Shown: in pieces, positions 1 through 7,691 of the stretch
Layout of the letters: every line of letters starts with the position of its first letter
How positions within the stretch are numbered: position 1 is the first letter of the stretch
Source of the DNA: JANQJA01 sp040880285
GTDB lineage: Bacteria > Pseudomonadota > Gammaproteobacteria > Pseudomonadales > Azotimanducaceae
Reading direction: 5' to 3'
Assembly (NCBI GenBank): GCA_040880285.1
Contig: JBBDIT010000044.1
Span: 41,497 to 105,496, forward strand
DNA length: 64,000 nt
The notes under the pieces: model-generated
What the model was told of the DNA's origin: nothing
Database searches by the model: none
What the model saw: only the letters and a program-made list of their open reading frames with translations
Made by a program: the position numbers and the translations under genes

Positions 1-1
1 A

Positions 2-334
2 ATCGAAGGCAAGAAAGTGCTGTGTATCGTCAGTGGCGGTAATATTGACGTCAACGTTCTGTCCAAAATTATCAACCGGGGCCTGGCGTTTGACGGCCGC
101 ATCACCAAGCTGGAGACCGTAATTCCAGACCGGCCGGGGGCCCTGGAGAAGATACTGGGAACCTTTCGCGAATCCGGTGCTAATGTCCTGGAAATCCATC
201 ACCATCGCTTTTCAAGCGATGCACCGATTGGCCAGATCGGTATTTCCATCACCATCGAGACCCGTGATACGCCTCACATCCAGGAAATCAAATCGGTATT
301 GCTTGATCGCGGCTATAAGGTCAGGGACCGCTGA
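2..334 (+). CDS. ilvA: Threonine dehydratase, C-terminal part (partial at window edge)
   Basis: This is the last 110 or so residues of a PLP-dependent threonine ammonia-lyase, which deaminates threonine to 2-oxobutyrate. The visible part starts in the end of the catalytic domain (VLCIVSGGNID, a glycine-rich stretch typical of the fold-type II end) and runs into one ACT domain (PDRPGALEKIL, then a second beta-alpha-beta half). A single ACT domain of this kind fits the roughly 400-residue form rather than the long enterobacterial IlvA with two regulatory domains. The 5' end lies outside the window. It overlaps the convergent FHA gene by 14 bases. The family is clear; whether it is biosynthetic or catabolic cannot be told from this fragment. 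Confidence 0.85.
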   Translation: MEGKKVLCIVSGGNIDVNVLSKIINRGLAFDGRITKLETVIPDRPGALEKILGTFRESGANVLEIHHHRFSSDAPIGQIGISITIETRDTPHIQEIKSVLLDRGYKVRDR

Positions 335-950
335 CGATAAACTTGATCTTGCCGAAGGCCAGGACATCACCGTCGTTCAAGGCCGCTTCATCGACCTTCT
401 CACCATTGACGAAAGTACCATTGACAGAGCCAAGGTCACGGATCAAAAGGCCATCATCAGTCAATTCCAACTCCGCATGTTTTCGCGATAGCGCCGGTTC
501 CAGGATTGAAATGTCGCACTCGAGTGCGCGACCAATTTCGGTACGGTCCATCACCGGAATAATCTGGCCCTTCTCAGGACCCGAGTCCGCGATCAGCGAC
601 CAGGCCCCACTCCCCAGTTGCATCAGGGCAGTCCCGGACAATACCAGGGTTTTCGCGTTCCCTCCCTCATCTTCGACAACGATGAGGTCTACGCCCTGGA
701 TATTAATGATGTCACCAGCATTGAGCGGTGTGGTTGTCGTTATCTTCTGACCATTGACCAGGGTACCGGTCGCCGACTTGATATCGGTAATGCTGACTTG
801 ATCGCCTTCGACTTTAATATCGGCATGAAATCCGTTGACGCCATCCGCGTCGATGACGATGTCATTGACGTCGCCCTTACCGATGGTTTTGCCAGGCGGC
901 GCCAAAACAACCGGTTGCGCACGTCCGTCCTTGAATTCAATCCTGAGCAT
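321..950 (-). CDS. Protein with two tandem FHA domains
   Basis: A cytosolic protein of 209 residues made of two forkhead-associated modules and little else. The second (about residues 117-205) has the full signature: a GRALECDI strand, the SRKHAEL motif whose Ser, Arg and His bind phosphothreonine, and GSVNGTFVNGEKV. The first (about 1-100) keeps IGKGDVNDI and GTLVNGQKI but has GFHADIK where SxxH is expected, so it may not bind phosphopeptide. The ATG is preceded by AGGA six bases upstream. No Ser/Thr kinase gene is in view, so its phosphorylated partner is unknown. Its 3' end overlaps the convergent threonine dehydratase gene. Confidence 0.85.
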   Translation of the reverse strand: MLRIEFKDGRAQPVVLAPPGKTIGKGDVNDIVIDADGVNGFHADIKVEGDQVSITDIKSATGTLVNGQKITTTTPLNAGDIINIQGVDLIVVEDEGGNAKTLVLSGTALMQLGSGAWSLIADSGPEKGQIIPVMDRTEIGRALECDISILEPALSRKHAELELTDDGLLIRDLGSVNGTFVNGEKVDEAALNDGDVLAFGKIKFIVSGP

Positions 951-1053
951 GGCAGGTCCTGAGTGTTTTCAATAGGTTAGTCACCAACTTTCACCTAGAT
1001 TACAGTTACAGGGATTAATTGTACAGTCACGCAAACGGCAGTACACTTGAGTT

Positions 1054-1746
1054 GTGATGATTCAAGAAAAGCTACGCGCCTTCTGGGACGAATGGAAAAC
1101 CCTGATCTTCTTCCTGGTAGTCATGATCCTGTTCAGGTCGGCCATCGCTGACTGGAACCAGGTGCCGTCGGGGTCGATGAAACCAACCATTCTTGAAGGT
1201 GACAGGGTCGTCGTCAATAAGCTCGCCTACGATCTGAAGGTACCATTTACTACCTGGCACCTGGCCGAGTGGAATCATCCGACTCGTGGTGAGATCGTGA
1301 CTTTTTACTCCCCCAAAGATGAAAAGTTATTGATAAAACGCGTAATTGGCGTACCTGGCGATGTGGTCAAAATGCGTAACAATCAGCTGTTTGTGAATGA
1401 TATACCGGCACTCTACAGCCAGCTGGACCAGGCGGTGGTGGACCAACTGGACGTCTACCAGCGCCGTCACCATCATTTCTTCTACGAACAATTCGAGGAT
1501 GTTACCCATCCAGTTATGATGCGCCCCGCACTGCCCAATCACAGCAACAGTTTTGGACCAATCGAAATTCCAGAAGACCAGTACCTGATGTTGGGTGATA
1601 ATCGGGACAACAGTGCCGACTCAAGAATCATCGGCCTCGTGGATCGCGACCGGATTACCGGTCGTGCGCACACGGTCGCATTTTCAGTCAACTATGATGA
1701 CTACTACCTGCCACGACCTGACAGGTTTGTCCTGTCGCTGGACTAG
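1054..1746 (+). CDS. lepB: Signal peptidase I
   Basis: Membrane-bound leader peptidase that cuts Sec and Tat signal peptides on the periplasmic side of the inner membrane. One N-terminal membrane segment (about 17-32) is followed by the catalytic domain: box B QVPSGSMKPTIL with nucleophile Ser41, box D KLLIKRVIGVPGD with general base Lys95, and box E GDNRDNSADSR near 180. At 230 residues it is a short form compared with the 324-residue E. coli enzyme and has one rather than two membrane segments. The start is either GTG 1054 or the next codon, ATG 1057; there is no good ribosome binding site. It ends two bases before the end of a convergent small membrane gene. Confidence 0.93.
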   Translation: MMIQEKLRAFWDEWKTLIFFLVVMILFRSAIADWNQVPSGSMKPTILEGDRVVVNKLAYDLKVPFTTWHLAEWNHPTRGEIVTFYSPKDEKLLIKRVIGVPGDVVKMRNNQLFVNDIPALYSQLDQAVVDQLDVYQRRHHHFFYEQFEDVTHPVMMRPALPNHSNSFGPIEIPEDQYLMLGDNRDNSADSRIIGLVDRDRITGRAHTVAFSVNYDDYYLPRPDRFVLSLD

Positions 1747-1748
1747 GA

Positions 1749-2015
1749 CTAATCCTCGTCTCTCTTATCCTCTTCATGCGGCTCATCCAAATGGTCAAGC
1801 ATTCCGCCACTACCGCGCCGGAACCAGCGTAGTAGAAACGCTCCGATAAGGCCCGGAATCGCGAGCCCGACCACAAATACAATCGAGAAAATAAACAGCA
1901 CCCGGATAACCTCAGGGTCGACATTAAAGTGGCTCACCGCCAGCCACACAAATGCCACGGCAAACAAGGTGCCTGAAATCAAACGACGAATGAGGGGATC
2001 AATTGGTTTTAGCAT
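1749..2015 (-). CDS. Small membrane protein of unknown function
   Basis: An 88-residue protein with two predicted membrane helices (about 12-30 and 38-62) followed by a positive RWFRRG stretch and a very acidic, charged tail (about 72-88). By the positive-inside rule both ends probably lie in the cytoplasm. I do not recognise a family. It lies between the convergent lepB and the divergent esterase gene, with only 55 bases to the latter, so the two may share a promoter region. It is probably real because it fills the gap exactly and has a coherent membrane topology. Confidence 0.6.
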   Translation of the reverse strand: MLKPIDPLIRRLISGTLFAVAFVWLAVSHFNVDPEVIRVLFIFSIVFVVGLAIPGLIGAFLLRWFRRGSGGMLDHLDEPHEEDKRDED

Positions 2016-2070
2016 TCACCTAGCTTACACTCGACAGGCAATGATTTTCTAATATTGGAGAAATAAAACC

Positions 2071-2988
2071 ATGGCTCTGGACCCTGTCGTCGAAGGAATG
2101 CTCAAGCAAATGGCGGAAGCCGGTGGCACGCCACTGACGGAAATGGCCCCTCCCGCCGCGCGCGAAATGTACCGCATGATGAGTCAGGCTTATGAGAAGG
2201 CTGACATGCATAGCGTCACCGAACTGAGCGCCGATGGCGTGCCTGTGCGCGTTTACCACCCATCAGAGGATCCTGACTTGCCTTGCCTTGTGTTTTATCA
2301 CGGAGGTGGCTGGGTGATTGGCGACCTGGATACACATGACAATATAGCCCGGAACCTGGCACGGGCGGTGAATTGCGTCGTGGTTTCGACGGACTACCGG
2401 CTAGCACCTGAACATCCGTTCCCTGCCCCTCTCGAAGATTGTTTTACCGCGCTGAAGTGGGTCGCAGCCCATGCAGGCGAGCTTGGCATTGATGCAAACA
2501 AGATTGCAGTGGGCGGCGATTCGGCGGGTGGCAATCTATCCGCTGCCGTCTGCTTAATGGCCAGGGAATCGGGTGGCCCCCGGCTCGTGCACCAGCTACT
2601 GCTATATCCGGTCACTGACCACAACTTTGAAACCGAGTCCTATGCGGTCAATGGTGAAGGGTTCATGCTCACCCGCGAGGGTATGCAATGGTTTTTCAAT
2701 CACTATCTCGCCGCTGGCGCCGATAGTGCCGATCCCCTGGTCTCGCCCTTGCGAGCCAAAGACCTGGCGGGACTACCCACTGCAACAATTGTTACGGCCG
2801 AATTTGATCCACTTCGCGATGAAGGTGAAGCCTATGGTGAGAAATTGTCACGCGCTGGTGTGGATGTTCTGGTTAAACGTTTTGATGGCATGATCCATGG
2901 ATTCGTACATATGAGCGACCTATTAACCCAGGGAGCTGATGCCATTGATCTGGCAGCTCTACGCCTGCGCCGTGAGTTTGATGACTGA
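2071..2988 (+). CDS. Alpha/beta hydrolase of the hormone-sensitive lipase family
   Basis: A 305-residue carboxylesterase. The oxyanion-hole motif HGGGW (77-81) and nucleophile elbow GDSAGGN with Ser151 put it in the HSL family (bacterial family IV esterases); Asp246 in DPLRDEGE and His276 in GMIHGF complete the triad. There is no signal peptide, so it acts in the cytoplasm on short-chain esters of unknown identity. A GGAG ribosome site precedes ATG 2071. Its stop overlaps the start of the following Qnr-like gene (ATG at 2981, TGA at 2986), so the two are probably cotranscribed and translationally coupled. Confidence 0.9.
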   Translation: MALDPVVEGMLKQMAEAGGTPLTEMAPPAAREMYRMMSQAYEKADMHSVTELSADGVPVRVYHPSEDPDLPCLVFYHGGGWVIGDLDTHDNIARNLARAVNCVVVSTDYRLAPEHPFPAPLEDCFTALKWVAAHAGELGIDANKIAVGGDSAGGNLSAAVCLMARESGGPRLVHQLLLYPVTDHNFETESYAVNGEGFMLTREGMQWFFNHYLAAGADSADPLVSPLRAKDLAGLPTATIVTAEFDPLRDEGEAYGEKLSRAGVDVLVKRFDGMIHGFVHMSDLLTQGADAIDLAALRLRREFDD

Positions 2989-3700
2989 GACTTACCAGGA
3001 CGTCGAATGGGAGGAGTTGGTAGATTCTTCCGAACAAAGTGATCTCGCCCGACTCTTTGAGAAGGTGATTTTTGAGCGAGTCAGCTTTCGCGCTGCAGAA
3101 GTCAGCGGACAACGATTCCTTTCATGTGAGTTCCTGGACTGTACATTTGATAGCGCAAAGCTATTGGACTGCGAATTTTTCCGGTGTCGTTTTTTTAATG
3201 CCGTCACTGAGAACGGCTGCAGTTTCAAGTTTTCCGAGTCAGGAGGCACAGTGTTTTCTCACTGTGACCTTTCAATGTGCAACTTCTCCAGGGCTAACCT
3301 CTACAATCTGGCGATTACAGATTGTCAGGCGCAAGGAGCTGACTTCAGCGACGTGATCTCATCGCGCAGTGTTGGTTCCAGTGTCCAGTTGCACGGGACC
3401 AGGATCAGTGGCTGCAATCTTTCTTACGCCAGCTTCAACGGCGCCTGGCTCAAGGAAAGTGATCTTGCCAGAAACCGTCTGGTGCACGCCAGTTTCAACG
3501 AAGCCTGTCTTGAGAACAGCAACTTGTCAGACTGCGAACTACATGGGCTCGAAGCGAAAGGCTTGTTGCTGGCAGGCGCTGACCTGCGGGGTGCGCAACT
3601 TGCGGGCCTTGATATACGCCAACTCGACATGACCGGGGTCATCATCAACGACTTCCAATGCGCGACCCTACTGGAAGCCGTCGGCATCATCGTCGAATAG
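2981..3700 (+). CDS. Pentapeptide repeat protein resembling the Qnr family
   Basis: A 239-residue right-handed beta-helix protein built from repeats of the (S/T/A)(D/N)(L/F)xx type with Leu or Phe at the centre. Stretches such as CDLSMCNF, CQAQGADF, NLSYASF, LDIRQLDMTGV and the end LLEAVGIIVE line up in order with Qnr quinolone-resistance proteins as I remember them, including the two positions where Qnr has loops breaking the helix (near FNAVTENGCSF and SSRSVGSSVQL). Qnr proteins mimic DNA and protect gyrase and topoisomerase IV. I chose ATG 2981 because the upstream part of the frame lies inside the esterase gene and the ATG overlaps its stop. The 20 or so residues before the first repeat make it slightly longer than Qnr. 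That it protects gyrase is inference. Confidence 0.8.
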   Translation: MTETYQDVEWEELVDSSEQSDLARLFEKVIFERVSFRAAEVSGQRFLSCEFLDCTFDSAKLLDCEFFRCRFFNAVTENGCSFKFSESGGTVFSHCDLSMCNFSRANLYNLAITDCQAQGADFSDVISSRSVGSSVQLHGTRISGCNLSYASFNGAWLKESDLARNRLVHASFNEACLENSNLSDCELHGLEAKGLLLAGADLRGAQLAGLDIRQLDMTGVIINDFQCATLLEAVGIIVE

Positions 3701-3702
3701 GC

Positions 3703-4440
3703 TTACTCACCGTTGACATTGGCATCCAGCAATTCGATGTCGAAAATGAGTAAGGAATTGGGCCCGATCGGACCTTGTCCTGCAGGACCATAGGCCAGGT
3801 TCGGTGGTACGAATAGCCGAATCTTGCCGCCCTCCTTGACCAGTTGCAATCCTTCAGTCCAACCCTTGATGACCTGTCTTAATCCAAACTCCACCGGTTT
3901 CTTATCGCGGGTCGAATCAAACACGGTACCATCAATAAACTTACCTTCGTAATTGACCCTCACTCTATCGTCAGCGGTCGGGTTTTGTCCGTCACCTTCC
4001 TCGACAATCTCGTACTGCAATCCGGATGCTGTGGTCTTCACACCATCACGTTCTGAATTGTCTGCAAGGAAGGCTTTAGCGGCCTCAAGATTCTCCTCTG
4101 CGGCCGCGCCCTGGCGTTCCTGGACAGCGGCCTGTGCAGCCTGCTGTTCCTCAATACGTTGTTGGCGATTGGCCTCAACCACGGCAATGACAGCCTCTTG
4201 TTGCTCACGGGTCAGTTCCGGATACTTCTGATCCAGTGAGTCCCTGATACCAGCCATTAGCCCGTCAAGGTCGATTGCCTGATTACCACCTTCCTTGAGG
4301 ATATTGCCAAAGGAATAACCAAAAAAATAACCCACATCGTATGGGAGGTTCCCTTCGTCAGTTTCATCGGCCCCCAGAACATTGCTCGAAGTCACAACAA
4401 GCAATATCGCCAATCCATTGATTAGTATAGCGTTTTTCAT
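3703..4440 (-). CDS. FKBP-type peptidyl-prolyl isomerase, exported (Mip/FkpA type)
   Basis: A periplasmic or surface folding catalyst of 245 residues. A signal peptide (about 1-23, ending VLGA) is followed by the helical dimerisation domain found in FkpA and Mip (about 30-125, with a Gln/Glu/Ala-rich helix) and a C-terminal FKBP domain (about 135-240: VRVNYEGKFIDGTVFDST, KGWTEGLQLVKEGGKIRL, LAYGP, LLIFDIELL). It is convergent with the Qnr-like gene, with two bases between them, and divergent from prc. A secreted isomerase next to a periplasmic protease fits a role in envelope protein quality control. Confidence 0.9.
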   Translation of the reverse strand: MKNAILINGLAILLVVTSSNVLGADETDEGNLPYDVGYFFGYSFGNILKEGGNQAIDLDGLMAGIRDSLDQKYPELTREQQEAVIAVVEANRQQRIEEQQAAQAAVQERQGAAAEENLEAAKAFLADNSERDGVKTTASGLQYEIVEEGDGQNPTADDRVRVNYEGKFIDGTVFDSTRDKKPVEFGLRQVIKGWTEGLQLVKEGGKIRLFVPPNLAYGPAGQGPIGPNSLLIFDIELLDANVNGE

Positions 4441-4548
4441 CTGATTCCTATCTATTCTTCAGCAAGTAGGGCATTATCGCACAAGCATTACCCGAACCGC
4501 CAAAACCTTGATTAGAAACCCGATAGACCCATAAACTAAGGAGGCGAA

Positions 4549-4578
4549 ATGAGGTACTCAAATAACGACTATGATTAA
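4549..4578 (+). CDS. Possible 9-codon upstream ORF overlapping the prc start
   Basis: A strong Shine-Dalgarno sequence (AAGGAGG, 4538-4544) stands four bases before ATG 4549, which opens a nine-residue reading frame MRYSNNDYD ending in TAA at 4576-4578. This overlaps the prc start at 4571 in another frame. The prc frame itself has a stop at 4550-4552, so prc cannot start upstream of it, and prc has no comparable ribosome site of its own. The small frame may be translated and feed ribosomes to prc. Expression is not shown. Confidence 0.35.
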   Translation: MRYSNNDYD

Positions 4579-6880
4579 TCTTCCACCCATTCTTCGGCGC
4601 GCATGTTTTATTGCATTTGCGTCCTATGCCGCACTGGCCAGTGCGACAGTACCGCCACAACCAGAGACACTCGAACCTCTCCCGGTTCACGCCAACACCA
4701 CGCGGAATATCGTGGATGCATTGGCCAGCCGACATTATGTTAGTACGTCTCTCGACGATGAATTGTCGAGCCAGATCCTGGAACATTTTATCGATGATCT
4801 GGACCCGGGCAAGAGCTATCTGTTGATGAGCGACGTCGCTGAATTCAATCAATATCAGCATTCACTCGACAATATGTTACGTCGAGGTGACGTCGCGCCG
4901 GCTTTCGAAATCTTCAATCGTTACCACGTTCGAGTTATCCACCGACTCAAAAACATCGTTGCCATGCTGGAAGAAGGTATCGACCAGTTTGACTTCACCA
5001 TCGACGAGACCTTGCCGCTGGACCGGAAAGAAGCAGTCTGGGCCGCGACAGTCGAGGAGCTGGACGACCTCTGGCGCAAGCGCGTTAAGAACGCAGTGCT
5101 AAACCTCAAGCTCGCCGATAAGGAGCCTGAGAAGATCCAGGAGTTGCTGCTGAAGCGATACAGGAATCAGCTGAATCGAATGGGCCAGACGAATAGCGAA
5201 GATGTCTATCAACTGTTCATGAATTCGTTTACACGCACCTACGATCCGCATACCCAATATTTCTCACCACGAACCAGCGAAAATTTCGATATCAATATGA
5301 GCCTGTCGCTTGAAGGGATCGGCGCCGTTTTGCAGAGCGAGGACGAATATACGAAAGTCGTCAGCCTGGTCCCGGCGGGACCTGCCGATAAGTCCGGCCA
5401 ACTCTTTCCCAACGACAGAATCATTGCAGTAGGACAAGGAAAAGAAGGCGAGATGATTGATGTCATCGGCTGGCGCCTCGATGAGGTTGTGCAACTCATC
5501 CGTGGCGAAAAAGATACCGTCGTAAAACTCGACGTGGTACCCGCTGCCACCAAGGATGCAGCCGAGTCGCGCGTGGTCGCCATCACTCGAAATACGGTCA
5601 AGCTGGAAGAACAGAGCGCCAAATCTGAAATCATCGAGGTCGAACAGTTTGGAGCGACCCACAAAATCGGCATCATTACTATTCCGACTTTCTATATTGA
5701 TTTCAAGGCGTACCAGCAAGGCGACCGGGATTACAAGAGCACGACCCGTGACGTCAAAAGGCTACTTGAACAACTCAAGGCACAGGATGTTGCCGGCATT
5801 GTCATTGACCTACGCGATAATGGCGGCGGATCCCTGCAGGAAGCCCGAACCTTGACAGGCCTTTTTATCGACCGTGGCCCAACAGTTCAAATACGCAGCA
5901 AGAGTAATCGCGTCGATATCCTCAGTGACAGGGATTTGAGGACCGTATACGAGGGCCCACTCGCTGTACTGGTCAATCGACTCAGTGCGTCTGCCTCGGA
6001 GATCTTTGCCGGCGCGATCCAGGATTACAAGCGTGGCATTATTATTGGCAGCCAGACTTTCGGCAAGGGCACAGTACAGTCCCTGTTACCACTCAACCGT
6101 GGCCAGCTGAAACTTACCCAGGCCAAATTTTATCGTATCAGCGGTGAAAGCACCCAACACCGGGGCATCATTCCGGACATCTCCTATCCGTCCAATTACG
6201 ACCCTGATGCCATCGGTGAGAGTACACTGGAGGGTCCCCTGCCCTGGGATAAGATCCAGGCTACAGCCTATCGACCCAAAGGCAGTCTTGACGACCTGGT
6301 TCCGGATTTGAAGAATCTCCACGAGGATCGGGTAGCGGTTGACCCAGAATTCTCATACCTGCGCGGGGCAGTCGAATTCCAGCGCCAACGTGCCAGCCAA
6401 AAGTCGATTTCCCTCAATGAAGCGGAACGAATTCGGGCCAGGGAAGAAGATGAGGCCTTCTGGCTCGCACTGGAAAACAGGCGTCGTGCAGCCCAGGGTC
6501 TCGACGCGGTCGCATCCCTCGATGAACTTAAACCTGAGGCTGATCCACTGATCGCCGCGAATCGCACCCAGGCGACAGGTATCACTTCTTCCGACCAGGA
6601 TCGTTCCGCAGCCGACGATGAGAGTGATGGCGCTGGCAGCGGTAACCAGGGCGATGGACCCGACGCCATTAAGGGTAATGAAATGGCGGGCTATATTGAG
6701 CTCGATGAAAAACGCAAAAGCAAAGACAAATCCGGGGATAAAAAAGACTCCGACCTGGCGACCGCTAATCCGCGAGACGAACCGGATGCCTACCTGGTCG
6801 AGTCTGGTAGTATTCTTCTGGATTACATTTCATTGTCCAAGCGTACTGCCGCCAAAGAAAGGGACGCAGAACAGATCTAG
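4571..6880 (+). CDS. prc: Tail-specific (C-terminal processing) protease
   Basis: Periplasmic serine protease of the Prc/Tsp family (peptidase S41), 769 residues. A signal peptide ends near ASATVPP (residue 23); a helical N-terminal region is followed by a PDZ domain (about 235-325, SLEGIGAVL to KLDVVP) and the protease core with DLRDNGGGSL, SASASEIF and FGKGTVQS. By analogy with E. coli Tsp the Ser474-Lys499 pair forms the catalytic dyad. The C-terminal 200 residues contain the helical DUF3340-like part, then an acidic, low-complexity stretch (about 665-740). It removes or trims C-termini of envelope proteins. See the preceding small frame for its unusual translation start. Confidence 0.92.
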   Translation: MINLPPILRRACFIAFASYAALASATVPPQPETLEPLPVHANTTRNIVDALASRHYVSTSLDDELSSQILEHFIDDLDPGKSYLLMSDVAEFNQYQHSLDNMLRRGDVAPAFEIFNRYHVRVIHRLKNIVAMLEEGIDQFDFTIDETLPLDRKEAVWAATVEELDDLWRKRVKNAVLNLKLADKEPEKIQELLLKRYRNQLNRMGQTNSEDVYQLFMNSFTRTYDPHTQYFSPRTSENFDINMSLSLEGIGAVLQSEDEYTKVVSLVPAGPADKSGQLFPNDRIIAVGQGKEGEMIDVIGWRLDEVVQLIRGEKDTVVKLDVVPAATKDAAESRVVAITRNTVKLEEQSAKSEIIEVEQFGATHKIGIITIPTFYIDFKAYQQGDRDYKSTTRDVKRLLEQLKAQDVAGIVIDLRDNGGGSLQEARTLTGLFIDRGPTVQIRSKSNRVDILSDRDLRTVYEGPLAVLVNRLSASASEIFAGAIQDYKRGIIIGSQTFGKGTVQSLLPLNRGQLKLTQAKFYRISGESTQHRGIIPDISYPSNYDPDAIGESTLEGPLPWDKIQATAYRPKGSLDDLVPDLKNLHEDRVAVDPEFSYLRGAVEFQRQRASQKSISLNEAERIRAREEDEAFWLALENRRRAAQGLDAVASLDELKPEADPLIAANRTQATGITSSDQDRSAADDESDGAGSGNQGDGPDAIKGNEMAGYIELDEKRKSKDKSGDKKDSDLATANPRDEPDAYLVESGSILLDYISLSKRTAAKERDAEQI

Positions 6881-6947
6881 GAAACCTCCGAACAAGTCCC
6901 TGCCTTTGGCCACTCAATCAATTGACGCAGACTTCTCCAGAGGCTAC

Positions 6948-7691
6948 CTAGCGATTGATCTGGTCTTTTTCGATCAGATCATAAGCGTGCTGGATCTCCT
7001 TGAATTTCTCTTCCGCCGCTTGCGCAAACTCGGGAGCCATGCCTTTGGACTGGATCCTGTCCGGATGATACTGCATCGCCAGTTTCCGATACTTCTTCTT
7101 GATGACGGCAAGATCGTCCCCGGGGCTGCAGCCAAGAATTTCATAGTACCGATTGATATCGTCGGGTACGCCTGTAAAACGGCTCTTGATCTGCGCAAAC
7201 TCCGATTCGATGCCAAATATTCGAACTGCCGAACGAATCATGCGTTCTTCCGATTCATGCAAGTCATGGTCGGCATGGGCCACCACCATCAGCAGATCAA
7301 CAACGGACACGAGCAGTTCCGGGGTATCAGAAAAGTGCTGTTGTAGCTGCATCGCATAGTCTTCGAAGCGGTCGTCGGAATCCTTGGCCGCATTGAATAT
7401 CTGGATCGCCAACTTCCGCGCCTGGGGCGGGAGTCGAAAATTCTCCTTCATGACCCGCTCAATGACCTCGATTTCGTTCCGGGTCACAACACCATCTGCC
7501 TTCGCCAGTTTTCCAAGCATCGAAAAAACCGCGGTAAAATAAAGCCCTTGCCGTGTTTCCAGTGGGCTAAAACTAAATCCGCCACCCGCATCCAGCGCAT
7601 GGTGACCGATCACCGCGCCCAGCACGGCACCGATCGGGCCACCAAACAGCGCGCCAATGCCTCCGCCCAGAATTTTCCCCATCCAGCTCAA
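6948..7691 (-). CDS. djlA: DjlA-like co-chaperone (TerB plus DnaJ domain)
   Basis: A 247-residue J-domain protein. The N-terminus (about 5-35) is a glycine-rich membrane segment of the GGGIGALFGGPIGAVLG type, as in DjlA. A TerB-like helical domain follows (about 50-165), and the last 70 residues are a J domain with the HPD tripeptide in MQYHPDRIQ, which stimulates DnaK ATPase. The topology places both domains in the cytoplasm, anchored to the inner membrane. The start codon overlaps the stop of the phosphomannomutase gene (7688-7691), which suggests one transcript. The family assignment is firm; the E. coli symbol is used by analogy. Confidence 0.88.
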   Translation of the reverse strand: MSWMGKILGGGIGALFGGPIGAVLGAVIGHHALDAGGGFSFSPLETRQGLYFTAVFSMLGKLAKADGVVTRNEIEVIERVMKENFRLPPQARKLAIQIFNAAKDSDDRFEDYAMQLQQHFSDTPELLVSVVDLLMVVAHADHDLHESEERMIRSAVRIFGIESEFAQIKSRFTGVPDDINRYYEILGCSPGDDLAVIKKKYRKLAMQYHPDRIQSKGMAPEFAQAAEEKFKEIQHAYDLIEKDQINR

